NCBI GenBank assembly: GCA_035758825.1
Contig: DASTWA010000004.1
Coordinates: 1 to 64,000 of the forward strand
Reading direction: 5' to 3'
DNA from: JARIHD01 sp035758825
Lineage (GTDB): Bacteria; Patescibacteriota; Saccharimonadia; Saccharimonadales; UBA4665
DNA length: 64,000 nucleotides
Shown: positions 52,113 to 59,027 of the stretch, in pieces
Numbering within the stretch: position 1 is the stretch's first letter
How the letters are laid out: each line of letters starts with the position of its first letter
The notes under the pieces: model-generated
Databases searched by the model: none
The model's input: only the letters and a program-made list of their open reading frames with translations
What the model was told of the DNA's origin: nothing
Program-made: the position numbers and the translations under genes

Positions 52113-52556
52113 ATGAAACGGTCCGACTTTCGTCTTTCACGTCACAACGTTGTCCAATTTCTCGAGTACATGATCGGGGGAGGCGTCTATTTTTGGTCCG
52201 GATATATGGTGTTCGCCATCTGTTATAGCGGATTTGGCTGGAAGTGGCTGCCAGCCAAGATGGTGGCCGATGTCGTCGGCTGGACGCTCAATTATCTTAT
52301 CCAGCGCTACTGGGCGTTCAATAATAAGTCCCTCCGAAGCCACGAAGCCCGGACGGCTGGCCGCTATGCAGCGGTTACTATCGTAAATCTCGGTCTTGAC
52401 TACCTCATTATCTGGGGGCTTCAGAATTTGGGCGTCAGTCCATATATCGGTTTCTTTGTTTCTGCGGCGTTCTTTACTGTATGGAACTATTTCTGGTATC
52501 GCTTCTGGGTATTCTTTGGTAAACGTAAGTACGAATCGGGAGTCGCGCATGGCTAA
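52113..52556 (+). CDS. GtrA-like membrane protein
   Basis: The start is the ATG at 52113, giving 147 residues with four hydrophobic helices and the GtrA-typical N-terminus (VQFLEYMIGGGVYFWSGYMVF) and C-terminal FFVSAAFFTVWNYFWYRFWVF. GtrA-like proteins are thought to flip polyprenyl-linked sugars across the membrane. The last 8 nt overlap the LexA-like gene. Confidence 0.85.
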   Translation: MKRSDFRLSRHNVVQFLEYMIGGGVYFWSGYMVFAICYSGFGWKWLPAKMVADVVGWTLNYLIQRYWAFNNKSLRSHEARTAGRYAAVTIVNLGLDYLIIWGLQNLGVSPYIGFFVSAAFFTVWNYFWYRFWVFFGKRKYESGVAHG

Positions 52557-53001
52557 CACGGTCCGACCAACAAAAAAACAACGGGAACTACTAACATTCA
52601 TCGAACAGTTTATAGGGGAACATGGTTATAGTCCGAGTTATCGGGAGATTATGTCCGGGCTTAACTATACGTCGGTGGCAACAGTCGCCCTGCACATAAA
52701 TAACCTCATCAAGCGCGGCCACTTGCGCAAGCGGGACCACTCGGCTCGCTCGCTCGAAGTAACTTCATCGTCGGAAGATTTAAAGGTTACCAGCAATACG
52801 GTCAAGCCGGGCGAAGAGAAGTGGCTGGTAGAGAAGGTCGAGCACTTGTTTGGCGAGATCGAGAGCCTGGGCGAGATAACGCAAGAGCATCTGGACCAAT
52901 TAAACGTACTCGTGGGGGCTTTGCGCGTCCTTAATCTGGAAGGGGCGGCGCAAAGCTTTTTGCCCCGGCTGACCTCGCTCAAGCAGAGAATCTCTTCCTA
53001 G
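52549..53001 (+). CDS. LexA-like winged-helix repressor lacking the autopeptidase domain
   Basis: The start is the ATG at 52549, with GGGAG 6 nt upstream, giving 150 residues; longer in-frame starts lie inside gtrA. Residues 5-70 match the LexA DNA-binding domain (TKKQRELLTFIEQFIGEHGYSPS, then VALHINNLIKRGHLRKRD). The remaining 80 residues are helical. They have no Ala-Gly cleavage site and no Ser/Lys peptidase dyad, so SOS-type self-cleavage cannot occur. The target and inducer are unknown. Confidence 0.85.
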   Translation: MANTVRPTKKQRELLTFIEQFIGEHGYSPSYREIMSGLNYTSVATVALHINNLIKRGHLRKRDHSARSLEVTSSSEDLKVTSNTVKPGEEKWLVEKVEHLFGEIESLGEITQEHLDQLNVLVGALRVLNLEGAAQSFLPRLTSLKQRISS

Positions 53002-53051
53002 ATAGCGTTTTGTAGGCAAAATCACACCATACATGTGGTGCAGACACATGC

Positions 53052-53057
53052 TACTAT
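53052..53057 (+). promoter_or_regulatory. Extended -10 for the cobalamin-riboswitch transcript
   Basis: TGC followed by TACTAT (53052-53057) is an extended -10 placed a few bases before the riboswitch aptamer. An imperfect inverted repeat CACCA-N6-TGGTG (53025-53040) covers the -35 position and could be an operator. Confidence 0.45.
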
Positions 53058-53061
53058 TGAG

Positions 53062-53160
53062 GTACATTTAACAAGGTTAAGCTGGAAGTTGGTGAGATCC
53101 CAACACTGTGCCGCAACGGTGATTCGCTTCGCGATAAGTCCGATACAGCTACTGGCCATT
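53062..53160 (+). ncRNA. Cobalamin (B12) riboswitch aptamer
   Basis: The conserved core is readable. GGAAGTTGGTGAGATCCCAA is followed by CACTGTGCCGCAACGGTGA, matching the GGTGa-AtCC and C-GCaACnGTga segments of the family. AAGTCCGAT then forms the B12-box region with a closing TGGCC. Order and spacing fit the cobalamin family. Ligand choice (adenosyl or aquo form) cannot be decided. Confidence 0.85.
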
Positions 53161-53233
53161 TACTTTCCCGAGCAGGAAGCAAGGTTATACTTAGAGACCC
53201 GCCGAAACCTGCCCCGAAAGAGCAGGTTTTTGT
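53161..53233 (+). promoter_or_regulatory. Riboswitch expression platform with alternative hairpins
   Basis: A terminator-like stem AAACCTGC/GCAGGTTT (53205-53212 with 53222-53229), followed by T residues, ends 4 nt before the ATG at 53234. The CCTGC arm can instead pair with an upstream GCAGG (53172-53176), and AACCT with AGGTT (53182-53186). This gives mutually exclusive structures. Confidence 0.65.
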
Positions 53234-54928
53234 ATGGGGGAATTACAACCAGCGTTACATCTAGACCCGGCAAATGAAGCCGAATTTATTCTCTTTGACC
53301 AAGAACTGCAGGACCGTTACGGCGAGGCTTTTAGGTCTATTGATGAACGCTGCCTGACTGAAATCGACCATCTATACCGCTTTATGCGGGATGACGGCAC
53401 TTGCCCCGACGAAGTGTTAGAGGCAGTCCAGATTAACCTTATGACGGCAGTCAAGGAAGCGGCCATGCCATACGCGGTTTCGACGACCCACCAGGAGTAC
53501 CGCGATGGAACGTTTTGGTGGCTCGACCAGACGCCCCGTCAGGTAGCGGAAAGTGGATACAAATTCCACAAGCATCCGGCGGCCATCGAGCGCGTGCATG
53601 TGGAAGTTGCAGAGGCCGATGACATTGAGCATAACCTCAGGCCCGGTTTTATTAAGATCCTAATTTCTCCGAAGATGTCGTCCAAAGACGCCCCCTACGA
53701 GGTAGCCAAGAGCGAGCACCTGGGCGACGACGATATGATTCGCATCCATATGCTTAATTGCGACGATGACGGACAGGTTAAGGGCAAGTATATGCAGTCA
53801 GTACTGGTGCGGGATGTCCCGCTTGAGGCGTGGGTGCGTATGTTCCAAGACTCCAACAATATTTTTGGCCGGTCATTCGAACTTCGTGATCCGGAATCGG
53901 CACTTTCTATTATGGAGCTTCATAAGGACCTGGAGCTTCCGGCTGAGGCTTTGCCCGAGGGGACAGTCAGTCTTATAGATGCTGTCCTCCCTTACTTGGA
54001 TAAGGAGCAAAGGCGGAAAGTCGAATCCCAGCTCCTACTATTCAGGGACGACCAAGAATCCATCCACCAGAAGGCTGAGCTTATTGCTGCCCGCTGGCTG
54101 CATTTTGAACTCGAAATGGCCAAGAGCCTTAAGCAGGGGGTTGCAAGCGAAGAGGTACAGCGCTTCGTCTTTGGTTTGCAGCACGAGTGGGGTGAAGATA
54201 CGCTCAACGTACTACAGTCTTTGTCCCGAAGTGATGGCGGGTTTTCGATGACCCGTGAGCTTGCCGTTAGGATAGAGAAGGCCAAGCAAAAGACGCTGTG
54301 GGTTTCGGCGGCGGTAGTAACTCAAAACCAGGAAGTTATTAAGCAGTTGGACGAAGGGACGGTGCAGCAGATCTATGTTAACGAGATGCTGATACAGCAG
54401 ATGATGCAGGAGGGGTATAGCCATCATGACATCCGGGCTATCGAAACTAGCAATAACCAAATTGTTGCGAGCCAGGAAGTGGCGGTCGGGGGCGGCTGTG
54501 CCGGCGATAATAACGCCGATTTAGGACCAAGCAAGAATGGTCCTGACGGAAGCTCCTCTACTGCCAGCGAAGCAACAGGCGCAAATGGCGGTTCGGCCAG
54601 GGTGAATTCTCAGGGGAAAGAGAAGTGGAAATGGAAGAGCGGGGTATGCCGTATCAACGAGTGCCCATCCCGGCCACGGACAACTTTAGTAGGTCCTTGT
54701 GAAGTGTGTACTTGCTGCCAGCGCATCTTTGACAATGGCGGCAATCCAAGTATGGTCTACGGGAAAGGCAAGTCAGCGCGAGTGGATGGGCCAGCCAAAA
54801 AGGCCGCCGAAGCCCAGGCTGCAGCCGAGAGTGATCCGGATTTTGACAAGGAGGCCCGGGAGTTCTTTGCCGAAGAAGAGCCCAAGAGGCCCTCGGCGGC
54901 GGGCAGCCTGGCGGTAGCCAATGCTTGA
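53234..54928 (+). CDS. Unknown riboswitch-controlled protein with C-terminal Cys cluster
   Basis: A 564-residue soluble protein without signal or membrane segments. Residues 1-330 are mixed alpha/beta and charged, 330-430 helical, and 430-480 a Gly/Ser/Asn linker. About 480-525 carry Cys residues as C-x4-C ... C-x2-C-x-C-C (CRINECP and CEVCTCC), suggesting a zinc-binding module. An Ala/Glu-rich tail follows. No enzyme family was recognised and it does not look like a class II ribonucleotide reductase or a B12 transporter. Control by a B12 riboswitch is the only functional hint. Confidence 0.8.
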   Translation: MGELQPALHLDPANEAEFILFDQELQDRYGEAFRSIDERCLTEIDHLYRFMRDDGTCPDEVLEAVQINLMTAVKEAAMPYAVSTTHQEYRDGTFWWLDQTPRQVAESGYKFHKHPAAIERVHVEVAEADDIEHNLRPGFIKILISPKMSSKDAPYEVAKSEHLGDDDMIRIHMLNCDDDGQVKGKYMQSVLVRDVPLEAWVRMFQDSNNIFGRSFELRDPESALSIMELHKDLELPAEALPEGTVSLIDAVLPYLDKEQRRKVESQLLLFRDDQESIHQKAELIAARWLHFELEMAKSLKQGVASEEVQRFVFGLQHEWGEDTLNVLQSLSRSDGGFSMTRELAVRIEKAKQKTLWVSAAVVTQNQEVIKQLDEGTVQQIYVNEMLIQQMMQEGYSHHDIRAIETSNNQIVASQEVAVGGGCAGDNNADLGPSKNGPDGSSSTASEATGANGGSARVNSQGKEKWKWKSGVCRINECPSRPRTTLVGPCEVCTCCQRIFDNGGNPSMVYGKGKSARVDGPAKKAAEAQAAAESDPDFDKEAREFFAEEEPKRPSAAGSLAVANA

Positions 54929-54953
54929 CAAGCATAAGCGGTCTTAGTACCAT
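54925..54953 (+). promoter_or_regulatory. Consensus -35 promoter for the 30-codon gene
   Basis: A perfect TTGACA (54925-54930), overlapping the preceding stop codon, and TACCAT (54948-54953) are 17 bp apart. The predicted leader is about 105 nt with two hairpins: AGCGAA/TTCGCT (54969-54985) and TGTATTTT/AAAATACA (55030-55048). Confidence 0.5.
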
Positions 54954-55066
54954 GGTACGTACTCGGGTAGCGAAGTGTTTTCGCTGAGAGACAAAAAGAG
55001 GTTTTAAAAACAAAATAAGGGAGCGGGTTTGTATTTTCTAAAAATACAGGCTCGGTGGAGGATGTG

Positions 55067-55159
55067 ATGTCCGTCAAAATAAAAATTATCCGTTCCAAGC
55101 CGGCACGGGTGCCGGTTACGGTTCGCCGGCCGTCCTGGCAGGAGTTTCTGAGATACTAA
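55067..55159 (+). CDS. Small basic protein, 30 aa, not previously recognised
   Basis: The ATG at 55067 has a strong GGTGGAGG Shine-Dalgarno 5 nt upstream and runs 30 codons to TAA. The peptide starts MSVKIKIIRSKPARVPVTV and ends PSWQEFLRY; it has about nine Lys/Arg and one Glu. It is flanked by a good promoter (TTGACA-17-TACCAT) and an excellent terminator that begins at its stop codon. This forms a complete minimal gene. An 8-bp AU-rich hairpin lies 5 nt before the Shine-Dalgarno. Function unknown. Confidence 0.55.
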   Translation: MSVKIKIIRSKPARVPVTVRRPSWQEFLRY

Positions 55160-55188
55160 AAAAGGCTGCGTTATTCGCAGCCTTTTTT
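55158..55188. terminator. Bidirectional Rho-independent terminator
   Basis: AAAAAAGGCTGCG (55158-55170), loop TTATT, CGCAGCCTTTTTT (55176-55188): a 13-bp perfect stem with A and T tracts on either side. It serves the 30-codon gene and, on minus, the thioredoxin-like gene ending at 55212. Confidence 0.95.
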
Positions 55189-55211
55189 AGTGGCTTAGGT
55201 GCGCGTGGCAG

Positions 55212-55850
55212 TTATTGGTTCTTTGTCAGGGCTTCGTCGATGAGCTTGGAAAATTCGTCTACGCTGCTGGCTTGAATTTTCTTGCCGTTAAGAAAGTACG
55301 TCGGGGTAGACATCGTTTCACCGGTCTTTTCGAACTTGTCCTTGTCGGCGTTAATCCGGGCATTGACCTTGCTGCTGGCAAAATCTGTTTTGAACTTGTC
55401 GATGTTCAGGCCAAGCTGTTGGGCATAGCTAGTAAAGATCGCATTGGCGGTATTGGAGCTGGACCATTCGTTTTGTTTTTCGTAGAGGAGGTCGTGCATT
55501 TCCCAAAACTTGCCCTGTTCGTCGGCAGCCTCGGCAGCCCGGGCGGCAGCAAAGGCATTCTGGTGGATTTGGTTTAGCGGCAGGTTGAGGAATTGGAATT
55601 TAATCTGCCCCTGGTATTTCTCGACCACCTGCTTAATGATTACATAGTATTGGGCGCAGTACGGACATTGGTAATCACCATACTCGAGCAGGGTGACTTT
55701 GGAGTCTAACTTGCCTTTAACATGTTCGGTGGCTGCTGCTTTGGTGTTGCCGGATGGGTTGTCCTCTTTGTTGTCCCCGCCGTTGATCCATAAAAGACCG
55801 ATGAAGATGGCGATAATAATACTCACGATTGCCCAAAAGCGTTTGTCCAT
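55212..55850 (-). CDS. Membrane-anchored DsbA-like thioredoxin-fold oxidoreductase
   Basis: A 212-residue protein with an N-terminal anchor (about residues 5-22), then a thioredoxin fold with the CPYC active site (EYGDYQCPYCAQYYVIIKQV, about residues 57-76) and a cis-Pro region TPTYFLNGKKI. It likely forms or shuffles disulfides in exported proteins, several of which here are Cys-containing. AAAGGAG lies 9 nt before the ATG and TATACT (55878-55873, minus) upstream, giving a leadered mRNA. Confidence 0.93.
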   Translation of the reverse strand: MDKRFWAIVSIIIAIFIGLLWINGGDNKEDNPSGNTKAAATEHVKGKLDSKVTLLEYGDYQCPYCAQYYVIIKQVVEKYQGQIKFQFLNLPLNQIHQNAFAAARAAEAADEQGKFWEMHDLLYEKQNEWSSSNTANAIFTSYAQQLGLNIDKFKTDFASSKVNARINADKDKFEKTGETMSTPTYFLNGKKIQASSVDEFSKLIDEALTKNQ

Positions 55851-55918
55851 TGCTTAATTCTCCTTTTGTGTAAGTATAACATCTTAGGCCTTTACGTTTG
55901 CTGTAATAAACATCGTGG

Positions 55919-55930
55919 TAAGATGAAAGC
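55919..55930 (+). promoter_or_regulatory. Leaderless extended -10 promoter of the CBS-domain gene
   Basis: TGG plus TAAGAT (55919-55924) is followed after 6 nt by the ATG at 55931, with no Shine-Dalgarno. Confidence 0.5.
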
Positions 55931-57001
55931 ATGATCGGAATTCTTAGCGGCTATTCGCTTATCGTGATTGCACTTTTGGCGCTCGCGTTACAGCGTTTGT
56001 ACAGTAGCGTGCCTTCCCGCGAGCTAAAGCGGCTGGCAAAAAAAGGCGATCAATTGGCAAAGGTTCTGTATCGTCCGGTGGCCTACGGAGCCAGTCTGCG
56101 GGCATTCCTTTGGTTTGTGTCCGGCGTGTCAATGTCTGCCGGGCTGTTGCTCGTTTTGCCGCACATGCCCGCGCTGCTGGGGTTTTTGTTCCTGATGCTG
56201 ATTGTGGTGCTTAGTATGGTTGTTGTGCCTTCGCTGCGGCTGACGGTGCATAGCGCTCAGTTTGCCGCTCTCCTCGCACCGGCCGTTGTCAGGGTCATGT
56301 GCTATGTCCATGCGCCGTTCGACTACCTCTCGCATTTAGCGGGCCGTTACCGTGAGCTTCCGCATCACAGCCGGCTGTACGAAAAAGAAGATTTGCAGGA
56401 GTTGCTCGAAAGGCAGGAACAGCAGGCCGACAACCGGATGTCGAAAGCTGAGATTGACCTTGCCCGGCGGGCGCTGGCCTTTGATGATAAACACGCCGAA
56501 GATATCGTCCGGCCCCGTAAGCTTGCAAATCTGGTTGACGCTGACGAAGCCATTGGGCCTTTGCTGCTAGACAAGTTGCACCAAAGCGGCCAAAGCTCGT
56601 TTTTGGTCTATAAGGACGAGAAAGACAATATCATCGGATCACTCTCCATGCGGGACGCGGTCGAAGCCAAGCAAGGCGGCAGGGTATTCGACCTGGTGCA
56701 TAGCGATCTTATGTTCGTCCACGAAGATTTTACGCTCCGGCAAGTGTTGGGCGCTTTCCAAAAGACAGGCCATGCAGTCGGTGTCGTCATAAACGGATTC
56801 GAGGAGTTCGTTGGGGTTGTTACTTTGGACGATGTCATTAAAGAATTGGCTGGAGAGCCTTCTCCCGGGCTTGCCCCCGTCGATAATTACGAAGACAAGG
56901 GCGCGGTGGCCGCATATACGCCCAGGCCCTCCCAGCAAGAACAAGACATCGAGCAAGAGCCAGAGGCTACTTCCCCTGAAGCAACAGAGGTGGTAGAATA
57001 G
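55931..57001 (+). CDS. CBS-domain membrane protein (CNNM/HlyC-CorC-like)
   Basis: A 356-residue protein. Three to four hydrophobic segments fill residues 1-125 (DUF21/CNNM-like). A charged link carries LYEKEDLQELLERQEQQADNRMSK, and two CBS domains follow (about 190-245 and 250-310, with GVVTLDDVIKELAGE closing). The acidic tail is low complexity. The family includes Mg/Co transport and efflux factors. A CorC-type C-terminal domain is missing, so the transport role is uncertain. Confidence 0.82.
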   Translation: MIGILSGYSLIVIALLALALQRLYSSVPSRELKRLAKKGDQLAKVLYRPVAYGASLRAFLWFVSGVSMSAGLLLVLPHMPALLGFLFLMLIVVLSMVVVPSLRLTVHSAQFAALLAPAVVRVMCYVHAPFDYLSHLAGRYRELPHHSRLYEKEDLQELLERQEQQADNRMSKAEIDLARRALAFDDKHAEDIVRPRKLANLVDADEAIGPLLLDKLHQSGQSSFLVYKDEKDNIIGSLSMRDAVEAKQGGRVFDLVHSDLMFVHEDFTLRQVLGAFQKTGHAVGVVINGFEEFVGVVTLDDVIKELAGEPSPGLAPVDNYEDKGAVAAYTPRPSQQEQDIEQEPEATSPEATEVVE

Positions 57002-57007
57002 TACATA
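56991..57007 (+). promoter_or_regulatory. Extended -10 promoter of the aspS leader
   Basis: TGG plus TAGAAT (56994-56999) overlaps the end of the CBS gene and lies 8 nt before the ATG of a 32-codon ORF (57008). The expected transcript start is close to that ATG. Confidence 0.5.
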
Positions 57008-57106
57008 ATGACATCAGTTCAGGTGCAAGACAATATGAATCCCCGGGTCGGCAGGCAAAGCTTGGCGGCTTTCTTGCGCAACCGACCCTCAACCCGGCCG
57101 CTTTAA
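57008..57106 (+). CDS. Candidate 32-aa leader peptide upstream of aspS
   Basis: ATG at 57008, TAA at 57104-57106. The peptide begins MTSVQVQDNMNPRVGRQ and ends FLRNRPSTRPL. Its start has leaderless spacing from an extended -10. The ORF fills the aspS leader almost completely, ending 19 nt before the aspS ATG. It has only one Asp codon, so classical Asp-codon attenuation is unlikely. It may instead control folding of the leader RNA. Support is positional only. Confidence 0.35.
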   Translation: MTSVQVQDNMNPRVGRQSLAAFLRNRPSTRPL

Positions 57107-57114
57107 GAACTGAT
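57013..57114 (+). ncRNA. Structured aspS leader RNA
   Basis: An 8-bp closing stem, ATCAGTTC (57013-57020) with GAACTGAT (57107-57114), encloses GGGTCGG/CCGACCC (57045-57051 with 57082-57088) and AAAGC/GCTTT (57057-57072). CCGGGT (57043-57048) can alternatively pair with ACCCGG (57092-57097). The aspS Shine-Dalgarno CAGGAG directly follows the closing stem. No family recognised. Confidence 0.4.
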
Positions 57115-57125
57115 CAGGAGATTTT

Positions 57126-58883
57126 ATGCGTACATACACTACATCCGCCCCAGGGCACATCGGCGAATCAATAGAGGTCAAGGGATGGGTGAACTCTCGC
57201 CGGGACCATGGCGGGCTCATTTTTATTGACATTCGTGACCATACCTCGGTACTCCAGCTTGTGGTACACCCTGAGGCGGCTGAAGCCTTTGCCCTAGCAG
57301 AAAGTCTTCGCGACGAATTTGTAATCAAGGCTAGCGGCAAGATTGCCGAACGCGCCGAAGAACTGAAGAACCCTAACATCGCTACCGGTAGCGTAGAGCT
57401 GGTTGTCGAACATCTCGAACTCCTTAACAAGTCCGAACCGTTGCCGATTTTGGTCAACTCAGAACAAAATGTCAGCGAAGACATGCGCCTGCGTTACCGC
57501 TACCTGGATTTGCGCCGCCCCAAAATGCAGCACATGCTCAAGAAGCGTGCCGAGTACTACTCGTGTATGCGTTCCTACATGGAAGACCAGGAGTTTATCG
57601 AAGTGGCTACGCCGATTTTGGCCAACTCCAGCCCTGAAGGCGCACGTGACTTTCTTATCCCGTCCAGGCTGCACCCGGGCAAATTTTATGCTTTGCCCCA
57701 GGCACCGCAGCAGTTCAAACAGCTTCTGATGGTCGGCGGTATCCCGCGCTATTACCAGTTGGCCGCTTGCTTCCGGGACGAAGATTCCCGTGCCGACCGC
57801 CTGTACGGCGAGTTTTACCAGCTCGACCTTGAAGTGGCCTTTGCCGAGAGCGGCGAAGAAATCCGAAGCCTTATGGAACCGCTGATCAAACGCCTGGTAA
57901 CCGACTTTGCAGGCAAGAAACTCCTGACCGAAGACGTTCCGCGCATTCCTTATCAGGAAGCCATGGACCGCTACGGCTCCGACAAGCCAGACCTGCGGTT
58001 CGGCATGGAGCTGGTCGATCTCTCGGAGGTCTTAAAAGATTCTGGTTTCGGTGTATTTAGGAATGTGCTTACCGATGGCGGCGTTGTAAAGGCGATTTGC
58101 GTTAAGGGTGCCAGCAGTCTCAGCCGGTCACAAATAGATAAGTTTACAGAAATCGCCAAATCCGAAGGTGCCGGCGGTTTGGCTTATCTGACCTTTGAAG
58201 CTGGCGAGGTCAAATCACCAATCGCCAAATTCTTTAGTGAAGCTGAGCTACGCGCAATCCGTGAAGCGACTGGCGCCGAGGACGGCGATGTCGTCTTCTT
58301 TGGGGCTGACAAGCGCGAAAAGGTAAACAAGGTCCTAGGACGGCTTCGCAGCGAGTTTGCAGCCCACTTTAAACTGAAGGATCCGAATGTCATCGCTTTG
58401 GCCTGGGTCGTAGATTTTCCGTTCTATGAGTGGGACGAAAAGAACAATCGCCTCGACTTTGGACACAACCCATTCTCTATGCCAAAGGGCGGCGTCGAGG
58501 CTCTGGCGGCAGAAGACAAGCTGGGCATCGTAGCTGACCAGTATGACATGGTCATGAACGGCTACGAAATTTGTTCCGGGGCTGTACGCAACCACAACCC
58601 GGAGGTCATGTACAAGGTGTTTGCCCATCTCGGTTACGACGAGCATTATGTGAACGCCAAGTTCGGCGCTATGATTAACGCCTTCAAGTTCGGCGCCCCG
58701 CCACACGCTGGCTGCGCTTTTGGTGTCGACCGGATGTTTATGGAGCTCATGACCGAAGATAACATTCGCGAAATTGTCGCCTTCCCCAAGAACGGCTCGG
58801 GTTTTGACGTCATGATGAACTCACCGAGCGTAGTCGATGACACCCAACTCAAAGAGCTCAGTATCCAATCTACAAGTGAGTAA
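57126..58883 (+). CDS. aspS: Aspartate-tRNA ligase
   Basis: A 585-residue class IIb synthetase of bacterial type. The N-terminal OB fold has VKGWVNSRRDHGGLIFIDIRDH. Motif 2 is FRDEDSRADRLYGEFYQLD, preceded by RYRYLDLRRPKMQ. The GAD insertion (about 290-420) and motif 3 (GAPPHAGCAFGVDRMFMEL) follow. It charges tRNA-Asp; discriminating or not cannot be settled here. CAGGAG lies 5 nt before the ATG, at the edge of a structured leader. Confidence 0.97.
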   Translation: MRTYTTSAPGHIGESIEVKGWVNSRRDHGGLIFIDIRDHTSVLQLVVHPEAAEAFALAESLRDEFVIKASGKIAERAEELKNPNIATGSVELVVEHLELLNKSEPLPILVNSEQNVSEDMRLRYRYLDLRRPKMQHMLKKRAEYYSCMRSYMEDQEFIEVATPILANSSPEGARDFLIPSRLHPGKFYALPQAPQQFKQLLMVGGIPRYYQLAACFRDEDSRADRLYGEFYQLDLEVAFAESGEEIRSLMEPLIKRLVTDFAGKKLLTEDVPRIPYQEAMDRYGSDKPDLRFGMELVDLSEVLKDSGFGVFRNVLTDGGVVKAICVKGASSLSRSQIDKFTEIAKSEGAGGLAYLTFEAGEVKSPIAKFFSEAELRAIREATGAEDGDVVFFGADKREKVNKVLGRLRSEFAAHFKLKDPNVIALAWVVDFPFYEWDEKNNRLDFGHNPFSMPKGGVEALAAEDKLGIVADQYDMVMNGYEICSGAVRNHNPEVMYKVFAHLGYDEHYVNAKFGAMINAFKFGAPPHAGCAFGVDRMFMELMTEDNIREIVAFPKNGSGFDVMMNSPSVVDDTQLKELSIQSTSE

Positions 58884-58911
58884 AATCACGGCTGTTTGGC
58901 TGGCTCTGCCG

Positions 58912-58925
58912 TATAGTAGCCGCTA
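58912..58925 (+). promoter_or_regulatory. Promoter of the pyrB leader
   Basis: TATAGT (58912-58917) ends 8 nt before the ATG of a 9-codon ORF. The -35 is not evident. It lies between the aspS stop and the pyrB leader hairpins. Confidence 0.4.
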
Positions 58926-58955
58926 ATGGACAAGAAACGGAGCCTTCAGGCATGA
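58926..58955 (+). CDS. Candidate 9-aa leader peptide upstream of pyrB
   Basis: MDKKRSLQA followed by TGA. The start has leaderless spacing from TATAGT. The last codons and stop overlap the 5' arm and loop of a terminator-like hairpin, so translating ribosomes would disturb it. This resembles translation-coupled attenuation, but no experiment or conservation supports it yet. Confidence 0.3.
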   Translation: MDKKRSLQA

Positions 58956-59001
58956 TGCCCGATGGGCTCTTTTTCTGTCTTGGCCCCGGATCTATGCCGG
59001 G
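58940..59001 (+). terminator. Terminator-like hairpins in the aspS-pyrB gap (aspS terminator or pyrB attenuator)
   Basis: Stem 1 is GAGCC (58940-58944) with GGCTC (58965-58969), followed by a T-rich tract (TTTTTCTGTCTT). Stem 2 is CCCGG (58985-58989) with CCGGG (58997-59001), followed by TTTATTT. GGGC of stem 1 can also pair with GCCC before stem 2. Position allows either aspS termination or pyrB attenuation. Confidence 0.55.
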
Positions 59002-59027
59002 TTTATTTAAATAACAAGGGGGCAATA

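Noticed and set aside
53025..53040. CACCA-N6-TGGTG as a LexA-like operator
   Set aside because: Only five matching bases per arm, single copy, and not matching known LexA boxes; not listed as a site by itself.
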